From: Microbacterium luteum
GTDB taxonomy: Bacteria > Actinomycetota > Actinomycetes > Actinomycetales > Microbacteriaceae
Assembly: GCF_015277875.1 (NCBI RefSeq)
Contig: NZ_CP063814.1
Coordinates: forward strand, 1,674,001 to 1,738,000
Direction of reading: 5' to 3'
Length of the DNA stretch: 64,000 nt
A program made the translations under genes and the position numbers. The notes below the pieces were generated by a model, which did not search any database, had not been told where the DNA came from, and was given only the letters and a program-made list of their open reading frames with translations. How positions within the stretch are numbered: position 1 is the stretch's first letter; every line of letters begins with the position of its first letter. Below, in pieces: positions 39,232-47,516 of the stretch.

Positions 39232-40578
39232 ATGCCGCAGCGCCGTTCGCGCACCCCGGCGCGCGCCGCGGGGTGGGCCGCGCTGTACCTCACCATCGCA
39301 CTCGGCCCGCTGATCCTCAGCCTGATCCAACTGGATCCCGGACGTGGGTTCTGGGTGAACCTGTCGGTGGCCGCGGGATTCGTCGGGCTTTCCTTGATGG
39401 GGCTCCAATTCGTCCTCGCCGCGCACACCGTGCGCACCGCGCGCGTGTTCGGACTCGATCTGCTCCTGCGTTTCCACCGGCAGATCACCTGGCTGATCGC
39501 GCTCCTCATCTTCGCTCACCCGATCATCCTCTTCCTCTGGGATCCGCGCTTCCTCGCTCTTCTGGATGTCGCTCAGGCGCCGGCCCGTGCGCGCTTCGCG
39601 GTGGTGAGCGTGGTGCTTCTGGCAGTGCTCATCGTGACCTCGATCTGGCGGCGGAGGCTGCACATCCGATACGCGGTCTGGCAGGTGATGCACAGTGTGC
39701 TTGCGACGCTGATCGTCGTGACGGCACTCGTGCACGTTCTGCTGATCGGGTACTACGTCGACGAGCCGTGGGAGAAGGCGCTGTGGGTGTGCTATTCACT
39801 CGCGTTCGTCTCGATCGGCGTCTGGGTGCGAATCGTGCGCCCGATCCTCCGCTGGCGACGACGCTGGAGGGTCGTCGCCGTCGAGAACGAAGCGGCGGGT
39901 TCGTCGACGATCGAGCTGGAGCCGGTCGATCCGAGGTCGTTCGGCCCGCGCGGATTCGAGTTCGAAGCCGGGCAGTACGCGTGGATCCATGTCGGGGGTT
40001 CGCCTTTCGCGATGACGTACCATCCCTTCTCGTTCTCCTCCAGCGCGCAGAGCCCGGGGCGGGTACGGTTCACGATCAAGCCGGAGCAGGGCTTCACTGC
40101 GACAGTTCCGGATCTGTCGCTCGGCAGCGTCGTCTACCTCGATGGGCCGTGGGGCCACCTGACGATGGAACGCAACGATGCGAACGGGTTCGTCTTCATC
40201 GCCGCCGGCGTGGGGGTGACCCCGATGCTGAGCATGATCTCCACCCTCGCCGATCGAGGCGACGACCGCGACTGTCTGCTGATCCTGGGCAACCGACATG
40301 AAGATCGCATCATCGGCGCCGACCGGCTGCGCGAGCTCCAGGAGCGCATGCCGAACCTCGAGGTGGTGCACGTCGTCAGCCGCCCGGGTGACGGCTGGGA
40401 TGGCGAGACCGGCCGCATCCGCACCGACGTGCTGGATCGCGTCTTGCCGACGGATCGGCGCGAGCGCGCCTACTTCCTCTGCGCGAGCGGTCCGGTCATG
40501 GACGCGGTCACAGCCGCCCTCGCCACGCTGGGGATACCGGATGCGCACGTGAGCGCCGAGCGATTCGCGATGGCCTGA
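39232..40578 (+). CDS. Ferric reductase-like membrane flavoprotein (NOX/FRE family)
   Basis: 448 residues. About six transmembrane helices in the first 215 residues with His pairs (LLRFHRQITWLIALLIFAHP and VMHSVLATLIVVTALVH) that can carry two hemes; then an FAD-binding module (TYHPFSFSS) and an NAD(P)-binding module (AAGVGVTPMLSMIS, YFLCASGPVMDAV). Electrons would pass from cytoplasmic NAD(P)H through FAD and heme to an outside acceptor such as Fe(III) or oxygen. Which acceptor is used is not shown. It is followed by a 59-residue single-helix membrane protein. Confidence 0.88.
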   Translation: MPQRRSRTPARAAGWAALYLTIALGPLILSLIQLDPGRGFWVNLSVAAGFVGLSLMGLQFVLAAHTVRTARVFGLDLLLRFHRQITWLIALLIFAHPIILFLWDPRFLALLDVAQAPARARFAVVSVVLLAVLIVTSIWRRRLHIRYAVWQVMHSVLATLIVVTALVHVLLIGYYVDEPWEKALWVCYSLAFVSIGVWVRIVRPILRWRRRWRVVAVENEAAGSSTIELEPVDPRSFGPRGFEFEAGQYAWIHVGGSPFAMTYHPFSFSSSAQSPGRVRFTIKPEQGFTATVPDLSLGSVVYLDGPWGHLTMERNDANGFVFIAAGVGVTPMLSMISTLADRGDDRDCLLILGNRHEDRIIGADRLRELQERMPNLEVVHVVSRPGDGWDGETGRIRTDVLDRVLPTDRRERAYFLCASGPVMDAVTAALATLGIPDAHVSAERFAMA

Positions 40579-40590
40579 CGGAGTGGGGAC

Positions 40591-40770
40591 ATGAGCGGGA
40601 AGAAGATCGTCGGCCTGCGCGAGAAGCGCGTCACACGGATCGTGTGGGTGGTGTCTACGGCGGTCGTCGCCGCCTGCGTCGGGTGGGGCGTGCTCGCTCA
40701 GGTGATGGTGCCGGATGCCTGTGCGGTCGACCCACCGCCCGCGAACGCGCAGTATCTGCACTGCGACTGA
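40591..40770 (+). CDS. Small single-span membrane protein
   Basis: 59 residues, 12 bases after the ferric-reductase-like gene. Basic N-terminus (MSGKKIVGLREKRVTR), one hydrophobic helix (IVWVVSTAVVAACVGWGVLA) and an outside tail with two Cys (MVPDACAVDPPP ... YLHCD) that could form a disulfide. Possible accessory subunit of the flavoprotein. No family recognised. GGAG about 8 bases upstream supports translation. Confidence 0.6.
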   Translation: MSGKKIVGLREKRVTRIVWVVSTAVVAACVGWGVLAQVMVPDACAVDPPPANAQYLHCD

Positions 40771-40815
40771 GGTCGGTCCATGATCACCCGTTGAGGGGCC
40801 GACGCTCGGCGTGCG

Positions 40816-41382
40816 TTACGCCTCGAGCTCGTCCACCCCGGGGGTCCAGGCGGCGCCCGGTCGTCCCCAGCCGCGCTTGCGGGCGATCTTCTGCACGGTC
40901 TTCCAGTCGCCGTCGTCCAGTCGATCGACGTAGAGGACGCCCTCGAGGTGGTCGAACTCGTGCTGCAGGATCCGGGCGCGCCATCCGTCGACCTCGAGTG
41001 TCACGGGCATGCCGTCGAGGTCGATGCCCGTCACCCGGACGGTGTCCGAACGACGGAGCGGAAATCGCTCGCCGGGGAACGAGAGGCAGCCCTCCGACTC
41101 CTCGTCCGGATCGGGTGCGCCCGGCTCCAGGGGACGCATCCACAGCTCGGGGTTCAGGATCACCCCGCGCCAGGGATGGCCGTCGTCGTCTTCGTACGCG
41201 TAGGTGAAGATGCGCAGCGGCACGCCGACCTGCGGCGCGGCAAGGCCCACGCCCGGCGCAGCATCCATCGTCTCGAACATGTCCGCCACGAGCGCGCGGA
41301 TCTCGTCGGTGACGGACTCGACGGGGGAGGCGGGGCCGTGGAGGACCGGATCGCCCATGATGCGGATCGGAAGTACGGGCAC
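40816..41382 (-). CDS. def: Peptide deformylase
   Basis: 188 residues from a GTG. All three motifs are present: GVGLAAPQVG, EGCLSFPG (metal Cys) and QHEFDHLEG (HExxH-like metal site). It removes the N-formyl group from nascent proteins. The frame stays open far upstream but that part is antisense to the divergent transporter gene. TACGCT (minus strand, 41390-41395) seven bases before the GTG indicates a leaderless start. Divergent from the NIPA/DMT gene with 42 bases between. Confidence 0.96.
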   Translation of the reverse strand: MPVLPIRIMGDPVLHGPASPVESVTDEIRALVADMFETMDAAPGVGLAAPQVGVPLRIFTYAYEDDDGHPWRGVILNPELWMRPLEPGAPDPDEESEGCLSFPGERFPLRRSDTVRVTGIDLDGMPVTLEVDGWRARILQHEFDHLEGVLYVDRLDDGDWKTVQKIARKRGWGRPGAAWTPGVDELEA

Positions 41383-41424
41383 GTCCGACAGCGTAACCTC
41401 CGGACGCCCGGGTATCGTCGAAGC

Positions 41425-42507
41425 GTGATCGCTATCGATGTCGGCAGTGTCGAGGATGTCGGCGATCAGCTCGTGGGCGCGTTCCAGGATCCGGGGATCC
41501 TCATCGGCATCCCGCTCGCCCTCATCGGCGCGGTCTTCATGTCCTTCGGGGCGCAGTATCAGCACCGAGGGGTGACCAAGGTGGAGCGCCTGAGCGGAGG
41601 GACGCAGAAGGGCCTGACCGCTGCGCAGCTCGGCCGGCTCCTGGCGCGCCCGTCGTGGGTGCTCGGCACGGTCATGCTGGGTCTCGCCATCGTCTGTCAG
41701 CTCTCGGCTCTGTCGTTCGCGCCGCTCATCGTGGTGCAGCCGCTCGGAGCGATCGCGCTCGTGATCACGACGCTCCTCAACGCCAAGATCAGCGGCCATC
41801 GGCCGACGCGGCGATCCGTGATCGCGATCGTGGCATGCGTGGGCGGCATCTTCCTCTTCGTGACCATCGCCGCCCTGTTCGCCACCGAGACGCCCCTCAG
41901 CGACCGGCAGCTGATCACCGTCCTTCTCATCCTCGCGGTGGTCGCGGTGCTGTTCAGTGCGGTGTGGCTGTGGCGGCGTCACCACGTCGGCGCGCTCTTC
42001 TACATCATGGCCGCGGGCATCCTCTACGGATTCGTGGCGACGCTCGCCAAGGTCGTTCTCAGCCGCATCGAGTCTGGAGATTTCGAGTGGCTGACCCTCA
42101 CCTGCGTCGCGGCACTTCTCATCGTGACCGCGGTCGGGGCGTACTTCGTGCAGTCCGCGTACTCGTCGGGGCCTCCCGATCTCGTCATCGCCGGACTGAC
42201 CGTGATCGATCCGATCGTCGCCGTCGTCATCGGACTCACGGTCCTCGGCGAGGCGCAGAACGCACCCCTGTGGGCCTACATCGGGTTCGCCGTCGCCGGC
42301 GCCATCGCCGTGTGGGGGGTGTTCCAGCTCGCACGTCACCACCCCCAGATCATCTCCGACAGCCAGGAACTCCCTCTGGAGCGGGGCAGCGACGGCAGCG
42401 GCTTCGACGGACCCCACCCGCCGACCGGGTCCACGCGGCTGGGAGAGGCGGTTGCGAAGGTCTGGCCGGAGCCGCCGATCAACGATCCCGACGACGACGC
42501 CCGGTAG
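41425..42507 (+). CDS. NIPA/DMT-superfamily membrane transporter
   Basis: 360 residues with about nine hydrophobic helices from ILIGIPLALIGAVFMSFGAQ onward. The repeated GAI-LVITTLLNA-like segment and TVIDPIVAVVIGLTVLGEA match EamA/NIPA-like DMT transporters; NIPA proteins transport Mg2+ in eukaryotes, but bacterial homologs are mostly uncharacterised. Soluble C-terminal tail rich in Gly/Pro/Asp. TATCGT (41413-41418) six bases before the GTG indicates a leaderless transcript. Confidence 0.78.
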   Translation: MIAIDVGSVEDVGDQLVGAFQDPGILIGIPLALIGAVFMSFGAQYQHRGVTKVERLSGGTQKGLTAAQLGRLLARPSWVLGTVMLGLAIVCQLSALSFAPLIVVQPLGAIALVITTLLNAKISGHRPTRRSVIAIVACVGGIFLFVTIAALFATETPLSDRQLITVLLILAVVAVLFSAVWLWRRHHVGALFYIMAAGILYGFVATLAKVVLSRIESGDFEWLTLTCVAALLIVTAVGAYFVQSAYSSGPPDLVIAGLTVIDPIVAVVIGLTVLGEAQNAPLWAYIGFAVAGAIAVWGVFQLARHHPQIISDSQELPLERGSDGSGFDGPHPPTGSTRLGEAVAKVWPEPPINDPDDDAR

Positions 42508-42539
42508 GCTCGTACGAGGTCATCCCGGTCGGGATGCCG

Positions 42540-42613
42540 GGGGCGGTGGCCAAGCTGGTCAAGGCAGCGGGCTCATAACCCGACGATCGTGGGTTCAAGT
42601 CCCACCCGCCCTA
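42540..42613 (+). tRNA. tRNA with CAT anticodon, probably elongator tRNA-Met
   Basis: 74-nt cloverleaf: acceptor GGGGCGG/CCGCCCT (position 1-72 is G-T), anticodon loop CTCATAA, T arm GTGGG/CCCAC with loop TTCAAGT, no encoded CCA. The anticodon stem ends in GGG/CCC with a G-A mismatch at its base. CAT tRNAs can be initiator, elongator or Ile2; the T-loop and D-arm do not look like the initiator, but Ile2 cannot be excluded by eye. Confidence 0.9.
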
Positions 42614-42692
42614 CTCACGGTGAGCCCACGCAAGGGGTTCCCGCTCCATCGGGCGCGTCGATAGGGTCGGAGGGACCCGAGAGGAGACGCGG

Positions 42693-43742
42693 ATGCGGCT
42701 GGCAATGGTGGGACTCGGACGCATGGGGGCGAACATCGTGCGCCGCCTCATGCGCGACGGACACGAGTGCGTCGTCTACGACGTCAACGCTGACGCGGTG
42801 TCCGCGCTGGCGGGGGAGGGGGCGACGCCGGCGACCGACGTCGCCGACATGGCGTCGAAGCTCGAGGGCCCGCGGGTGGTGTGGCTCATGATTCCGGCGG
42901 GGCTGACGGGCACGGTCGTCACAGAGGTCGCCGAACACCTCGCGCCGGGTGACATCATCATCGACGGCGGGAATTCGAACTACCGCGACGATGTGCGTCG
43001 CGCGGCGGTTCTGCGGGAGGAAGGCATCCACTATGTCGATGCCGGCACGAGCGGAGGTGTGTTCGGGCTCGAACGCGGCTACTGCCTGATGGTCGGCGGC
43101 GCCGACGAAGCGGTTCGAACGATCGAGCCCGTGCTGCGCACGATCGCGCCCGGACCGGGTGAGATCGATCGCACGCCCGGTCGGTCGGGGGAATACGCTC
43201 CCGAGGAGCTCGGCTACCTGCACTGCGGACCTGCGGGTGCCGGCCACTTCGTCAAAATGGTGCACAACGGCATCGAGTACGGCATCATGGCCTCCCTCGC
43301 GGAGGGGTTCAACATTCTGCACAACGCGGATGCAGGAGTGCGCGAGGCCGAGCACTCCGCGGAGGTCGCACCGCTCGAGGAACCGGAGTTCTACCAGTTC
43401 GACATCGATGTGCCGAAGGTCGCGGAGCTGTGGCGGCGAGGCTCGGTCATCTCCTCCTGGCTGCTCGATCTCACGGCTGCCGCCCTCGAGCAGAGCCCCG
43501 ACCTGAACGGGCTCGCCGGCCGTGTGTCGGACTCGGGAGAGGGGCGATGGACCGTCAAGGCCGCCGTCGACGTCGGTGTGCCGGCGCCGGTGCTCGCCGC
43601 GTCGCTGTTCGAGCGCTTCGCCTCCCGGGACGAAGACCAGTACGCGAATCAGCTGCTCTCGGCGATGCGCCTCCAATTCGGCGGGCACCAGGAGCTGCCC
43701 ACCGGCGATCGCCTCGAGGCGGGGTCGCGCAAGGCCGAGTGA
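42693..43742 (+). CDS. gnd: 6-phosphogluconate dehydrogenase, decarboxylating (short YqeC/GndA-like form)
   Basis: 349 residues. Rossmann motif VGLGRMGANIVRRLM; substrate region DGGNSNYRDDVRRA; catalytic Lys/Asn in HFVKMVHNGIEYG. The shorter form lacks the C-terminal helix bundle of the 470-residue enzyme; NAD+ preference is common in this type, but not determined here. It converts 6-phosphogluconate to ribulose 5-phosphate. GAGGAG lies well placed before the ATG. Convergent with the DUF262 gene, four bases apart. Confidence 0.93.
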   Translation: MRLAMVGLGRMGANIVRRLMRDGHECVVYDVNADAVSALAGEGATPATDVADMASKLEGPRVVWLMIPAGLTGTVVTEVAEHLAPGDIIIDGGNSNYRDDVRRAAVLREEGIHYVDAGTSGGVFGLERGYCLMVGGADEAVRTIEPVLRTIAPGPGEIDRTPGRSGEYAPEELGYLHCGPAGAGHFVKMVHNGIEYGIMASLAEGFNILHNADAGVREAEHSAEVAPLEEPEFYQFDIDVPKVAELWRRGSVISSWLLDLTAAALEQSPDLNGLAGRVSDSGEGRWTVKAAVDVGVPAPVLAASLFERFASRDEDQYANQLLSAMRLQFGGHQELPTGDRLEAGSRKAE

Positions 43743-43746
43743 GTCG

Positions 43747-45741
43747 TCAGTCGGCCCACAGGTAGGAGTACTTCACGAACACCTCCGGCGCGAGGCCCGC
43801 TTCGACGAGGACGCCCTGGATGGCGGTGAGCATGTAGCGCGAGTCCCACCCCATGTACAGGAAGTGCTCGTCGTCGAGGCGGTCCCACTGACCGGTCCAC
43901 GACATCTCCGGGTACACCGGCCCACCCCGGCGCGCGCTGAAGGTCTCCACCGATATGCGCGAGTCGGCCCACAGGCGCTTGAAGACCCGGTTGAAGAGGT
44001 ACTTCACGTCGGGGACCTCCCAGTGCTCGCCGACGTACTCGACGTAGGCGAACTCCTGCTGCCATCCGCGCGGCCATCCTCGGCGCGGTACCGCATCGAG
44101 GATGGGCGTCAGCCCGTCGTCATCGATGACGATCGGGCCGCGACGCGGCCACGTGGTCATGAACGCGGCTGCAAGTGACGCCGAGCGCGCCGAGATCGCC
44201 GCCGTGTTCCACTGCTCGGCCCTCGCAGCCTCCGCCGTCAGCGGGATGGCGCTGCGCTCGAGGACGGCGCGCTTGGCGGGGAAGGACGCGCCGAAGGACG
44301 CCATCGCGGCATCCTCCTCCAGGAGGACGATGTTGCCGAGGGTTGCGGCAAGAGCGCGATGGGCGTTCTGCGTGTCGTCGTCGACGTCCGACCACGCCGT
44401 GCGTCCGTCGCCCGTCCAGTCGTCGGAGGGGGCGAGGGGGAGGATGTGGTCCACGTCCACATCGGCGACGTCGTCGACGCCCGCCAGCCGGGACATCACG
44501 TAAATCGCATGCGGGAGCTCGGTGTACTTCAGCGCCACGCGGACGCGGTCGTCCGAGGGAGTGAGCCGGGAGATGGCGAGCGTGAGGGCGTCCACACCGT
44601 CGTCCAGCGCCCGGAGGAGCCTCGCGACGAGACGCTCGTTCGTGAGGCGCACGATCGTACGACGCAGCTGAAGCGACTGGAGCTGCTCGAGGACCGTCAC
44701 CAGCGTGGGCTTGTCGATGACGCCGGTGGTCCATTCGCGATGCACGCGCATCATGAGGGGGAACATCCCCGCGCCGAAGACCGAGAGCCAGCGCAGGTGA
44801 CGGGAGACGTCCGGGTCCGCTTCGCGTGCCGGGTCGAGGAGCACGCCGTACACCTCGGCATAGGCGCGCCAGGCTTCGGCATGGGTGCGCAGGGCCGCCG
44901 GTTCCAGCCGCGGAAAGTGCGTCCGGAAGGCCTCGTAGACACCACGCCCACGTGTGACGGCGACCTCGCGGCCTCCGATCATCACCAGATAGTGGTTCCA
45001 GAAGTCCGCGATCCGCTCGCCGGTGTGCCGTTCGATGGGGAGCCAGAACTCGTCCTCGATGGCGGTCTGCTCGCCGTGTGACAGGCCCATCAGCACGTAG
45101 TTGTGTATGAGTTCGTGGTCGCGCAACGGCTCGCCGGTGGAATTGAGCGACTCGAAGATCTGCTGGGCGTTCGCGCCGGGCCCGAGGGTGATCGCGACGT
45201 GCTCGAGCTTCTGCAGACCTCGCCAGACCCGCGCGACCTCGTCGGGGCGCACCTGGCTGCGGAAGAAGGCGTAGTTGTCATCGAAGCGGGAGTCACGCAC
45301 GGCGTCCCCGCGCGAGTCGGTGACGACCGCCTCGAACACGTTCGCCCAGGCGCGATGCGGGCGCAGCTTGGTCGCGCGTGCGTCGGGATGCACGAGGACC
45401 TGCTCGAGCTCACCGGCCAGCAGCGGGTCGTGGTCCCGCACGGTGTGGTGCAGCGCGGCGACGAGGAGCATGAGCGTGGTGATCCGCTGCTGTCCGTCGA
45501 TCAGGACGAGCTCGGACAGACGATCGGTGCGCATCTCAGCGCTCAGGATCGATCCGATGAAGTGCATATGACGCTCGTCCGAATCGGCGACCGCGCGGAT
45601 GTCGGCGAGCAGCTGTTCGCAGCCGCCGATGTCCCAGCGATACTGCCGTTGGTACACCGGGACCACGATCGTGGCGTCCGCGGCGGACAGCCAGGCGACG
45701 GTGTTCACCGCGTGGGCGTCGATGTTCGTGGCAGTGAGCAT
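43747..45741 (-). CDS. GmrSD-like DUF262/DUF1524 protein, single polypeptide
   Basis: 664 residues. N-terminal DUF262 (VPVYQRQYRWDIGGCEQLL, FIGSIL, LVLIDGQQRITTLMLLVAALH), with the DGQQR motif of the GmrS nucleotide-binding half; a central helical region; DUF1524 at about 420-510 with the HNH-type DVDHILPL and a later N-IVLLE; and a further 130-residue C-terminal region I do not recognise. GmrSD cleaves glucosylated-hmC phage DNA, so a type IV restriction or other anti-phage role is inferred. No methylase or other defence gene is adjacent. A candidate -10 (TAGACT) lies 36-41 bases before the ATG. Confidence 0.88.
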   Translation of the reverse strand: MLTATNIDAHAVNTVAWLSAADATIVVPVYQRQYRWDIGGCEQLLADIRAVADSDERHMHFIGSILSAEMRTDRLSELVLIDGQQRITTLMLLVAALHHTVRDHDPLLAGELEQVLVHPDARATKLRPHRAWANVFEAVVTDSRGDAVRDSRFDDNYAFFRSQVRPDEVARVWRGLQKLEHVAITLGPGANAQQIFESLNSTGEPLRDHELIHNYVLMGLSHGEQTAIEDEFWLPIERHTGERIADFWNHYLVMIGGREVAVTRGRGVYEAFRTHFPRLEPAALRTHAEAWRAYAEVYGVLLDPAREADPDVSRHLRWLSVFGAGMFPLMMRVHREWTTGVIDKPTLVTVLEQLQSLQLRRTIVRLTNERLVARLLRALDDGVDALTLAISRLTPSDDRVRVALKYTELPHAIYVMSRLAGVDDVADVDVDHILPLAPSDDWTGDGRTAWSDVDDDTQNAHRALAATLGNIVLLEEDAAMASFGASFPAKRAVLERSAIPLTAEAARAEQWNTAAISARSASLAAAFMTTWPRRGPIVIDDDGLTPILDAVPRRGWPRGWQQEFAYVEYVGEHWEVPDVKYLFNRVFKRLWADSRISVETFSARRGGPVYPEMSWTGQWDRLDDEHFLYMGWDSRYMLTAIQGVLVEAGLAPEVFVKYSYLWAD

Positions 45742-45820
45742 GGGGCGCTTCGCTCCGTTCGTTGCAGGCCGCCGTCGAGTCTAGTGAACCGGGTCGGCGA
45801 CCACGGGGCGCCGACCGGCG

Positions 45821-45839
45821 GCGAGGTAGGCTTGCCTAA
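45821..45839 (+). promoter_or_regulatory. DtxR/IdeR-type iron box
   Basis: The 19-base site matches the consensus TWAGGTWAGSCTWACCTWA at 13 positions, with a palindromic core TAGGC-TT-GCCTA (45827-45838) and a strong right half. The left outer half is degenerate. It lies about 40 bases before the start of the next gene, a repressor-like position. DtxR with Fe2+ would repress it. Confidence 0.55.
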
Positions 45840-45880
45840 GTCGGGCCTGTAAAAACGTGCTGGCCCCGAACGGAAAGGTC

Positions 45881-46666
45881 ATGATTCGCATCATGGGTTA
45901 CATCAAGAGCGCCGCTCTCGAATCGACCGGCTTCGTCGTGCTCGACCCGTACGACAAGGAGATCGACCCCAAGGAGTGGCTCGAGATCGAATACGTCGAC
46001 TGGAAGTCCTCCGGCGACACCCGCTTCGCCCCGCTGGCGTCGGCCAAGGGCGAGATCGAGTGCAACGGCTTCTGGAACCACGAGCCGCCGCGCACCGACA
46101 AGGACGGCGTCTGGATCGACGAGCAGACCGAGAAGGCGCCGACCCTCACCGCGCGGGCCAAGGAGCCCGGTGCCAACGTCGGACGGTGCCGCATCATCGA
46201 GCTGCAGCCGAACTCCTACGCGGACTGCCTCTACAACCTGCACCAGGACGACAACAACCGCCTCAACCCCGACGGCACCGGCTGGGTCGTGCGTGGGTTC
46301 TTCAACCTCACCGACGACAAGGACAGCTATTTCGTGCTTCGGGAGAACCGCAGTGACCCGAGCATCGAGTACCGGATCGCGCTGCCCGCCGGTGCGCAGC
46401 TGATCGTCGACACGCAGCGTCTGTGGCATGCGGTGCACCACCAGGGTGACGAGCCGCGATACTGCCTCATCACCTCGTGGGAGTCGGGGCCCGAGCTCGA
46501 CGAGTACATCGCGCGTTACAACGGCCAGCCCACGACGGAGTACTACGAGATCTCGGAAGAAGTCCGGGAGGCCGGTCAGGCCGAGCAGGCGCGGCGCGAC
46601 GCCGCACGCGCTGCGTACTACGCCGCCAAGGGCCAGAAGGAGAAGCTCGCGATGAGCGAGGCCTGA
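45881..46666 (+). CDS. Conserved protein of unknown function, possible Fe(II)/2-oxoglutarate dioxygenase-like fold, iron-box controlled
   Basis: 261 residues; ATG at 45881 chosen (GGAAAGG just upstream), ATG at 45893 an alternative. I do not recognise a named family. A jelly-roll-like stretch contains HQDDNN, then RGFFNLTD, and further on LWHAVHHQGDEPRYCLITSW; an HxD followed by a distal His and an Arg about ten residues later is the metal/2OG pattern of dioxygenases. The C-terminal 40 residues are charged, probably coiled coil. No signal peptide. Upstream iron box suggests expression under iron starvation. No siderophore genes adjoin it. Function is inferred only. Confidence 0.75.
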   Translation: MIRIMGYIKSAALESTGFVVLDPYDKEIDPKEWLEIEYVDWKSSGDTRFAPLASAKGEIECNGFWNHEPPRTDKDGVWIDEQTEKAPTLTARAKEPGANVGRCRIIELQPNSYADCLYNLHQDDNNRLNPDGTGWVVRGFFNLTDDKDSYFVLRENRSDPSIEYRIALPAGAQLIVDTQRLWHAVHHQGDEPRYCLITSWESGPELDEYIARYNGQPTTEYYEISEEVREAGQAEQARRDAARAAYYAAKGQKEKLAMSEA

Positions 46667-46679
46667 GCTCGAACATCCT

Positions 46680-46715
46680 CCGCGAGCCCCCGGCGATATC
46701 GTCGGGGGCTCGCGG
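46680..46715 (+). terminator. Terminator of the iron-box gene
   Basis: Perfect 13-bp stem, CCGCGAGCCCCCG (46680-46692) with its complement at 46703-46715, closing a 10-base loop that itself can pair further. Confidence 0.8.
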
Positions 46716-46734
46716 CGTGTCGCGGCCGGATCCC

Positions 46735-46764
46735 TTGTGATTATCGGCCGCATCGGGTGATAAT
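46735..46764 (+). promoter_or_regulatory. Promoter of the DUF3145 gene
   Basis: -35 TTGTGA (46735-46740), 18-base spacer, -10 GATAAT (46759-46764), one of the best sigma-70-type promoters in the window. The predicted start near 46771 gives an untranslated leader of about 80 nt with no strong structure recognised. Confidence 0.7.
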
Positions 46765-46849
46765 GACGGCAGACAACCGAACACGTCCGCCACGCTCCGT
46801 GGTGCCAGGTCGTAGGGGAAGACGCACCTGACAACGAAACGGAGACATC

Positions 46850-47353
46850 ATGGCGACATCGCGTTCTCGCGGAGTGGTGTACGTCCACTCCGCACCTCGC
46901 GCGCTCTGCCCCCACCTCGAGTGGGCGGTGGGTCGCGCCATCGGCCGAGCAGTGAATTTCGAGTGGTCCGAGCAGCCCGTCCAGCCCGGCACGCGTCGTG
47001 CCGAGTTCTACTGGGACGGTCCCGCCGGTACGGGTGCGGCGCTTGCCAGCGCCATCCGCGGCTGGGAGCACCTTCGCTTCGAGGTCACCGAGGATCCCTC
47101 GCCCGGGCACGACGGCGGCCGGTGGCTGCACACGCCGGGGCTCGGCATCCATTTCGCGCAGACCGACGCCGTCGGCAACATCGTCATCGGCGAGGATCGC
47201 CTCCGCTACGCGATGGAGGTCGCCGCCGGCGATGCGCGGGAACTCCAGCGCGAACTCGACGTCGCGCTGGGAGCCGCGTGGGACGAGGAGCTGGAACCCT
47301 TCCGGCACGCCGGTGACGAGGCGCCCGTCGTGTGGCTGCACAAGGTGGGGTGA
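46850..47353 (+). CDS. DUF3145 domain-containing protein
   Basis: 167 residues. The beginning (RGVVYVHSAPRALCPHLEWA), the WDGPAGTGAALASAI stretch and the ending DEAPVVWLHKVG match DUF3145, found almost only in Actinobacteria. No function is established. No membrane segment. ACGGAG precedes the ATG. It has its own strong promoter and ends before a bidirectional hairpin facing fabF; gene order DUF3145-fabF is common in the group. Confidence 0.9.
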   Translation: MATSRSRGVVYVHSAPRALCPHLEWAVGRAIGRAVNFEWSEQPVQPGTRRAEFYWDGPAGTGAALASAIRGWEHLRFEVTEDPSPGHDGGRWLHTPGLGIHFAQTDAVGNIVIGEDRLRYAMEVAAGDARELQRELDVALGAAWDEELEPFRHAGDEAPVVWLHKVG

Positions 47354-47475
47354 GGCCCGGCACAGACTCAGGAACGGCGAGGCGCCACTACCGAAGCTCG
47401 GAGGAGGACACCCGGGACGCGAGAAAGCGAATCGCCGCCTGTACCCCAGATGCGACCCCAGTGCATCTGCTCACG

Positions 47476-47507
47476 ACGAAGCCCCCGCACCCAGGCGGGG
47501 GCTTCGT
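47476..47507. terminator. Bidirectional terminator between DUF3145 and fabF
   Basis: Perfect 13-bp stem, ACGAAGCCCCCGC (47476-47488) with its complement at 47495-47507, six-base loop, between convergent genes. The preceding 120 bases hold no gene or recognised motif. Confidence 0.88.
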
Positions 47508-47516
47508 CACGTGAGG

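Noticed and set aside
41383..42417. Long N-terminal extension of the deformylase frame
   Set aside because: The extension is antisense to the NIPA/DMT gene, while the GTG at 41382 gives a normal-length deformylase.
46771..46849. Possible riboswitch in the DUF3145 leader
   Set aside because: Only short, weak pairings (CAGGT/ACCTG) are visible and no known aptamer pattern; the leader is short.
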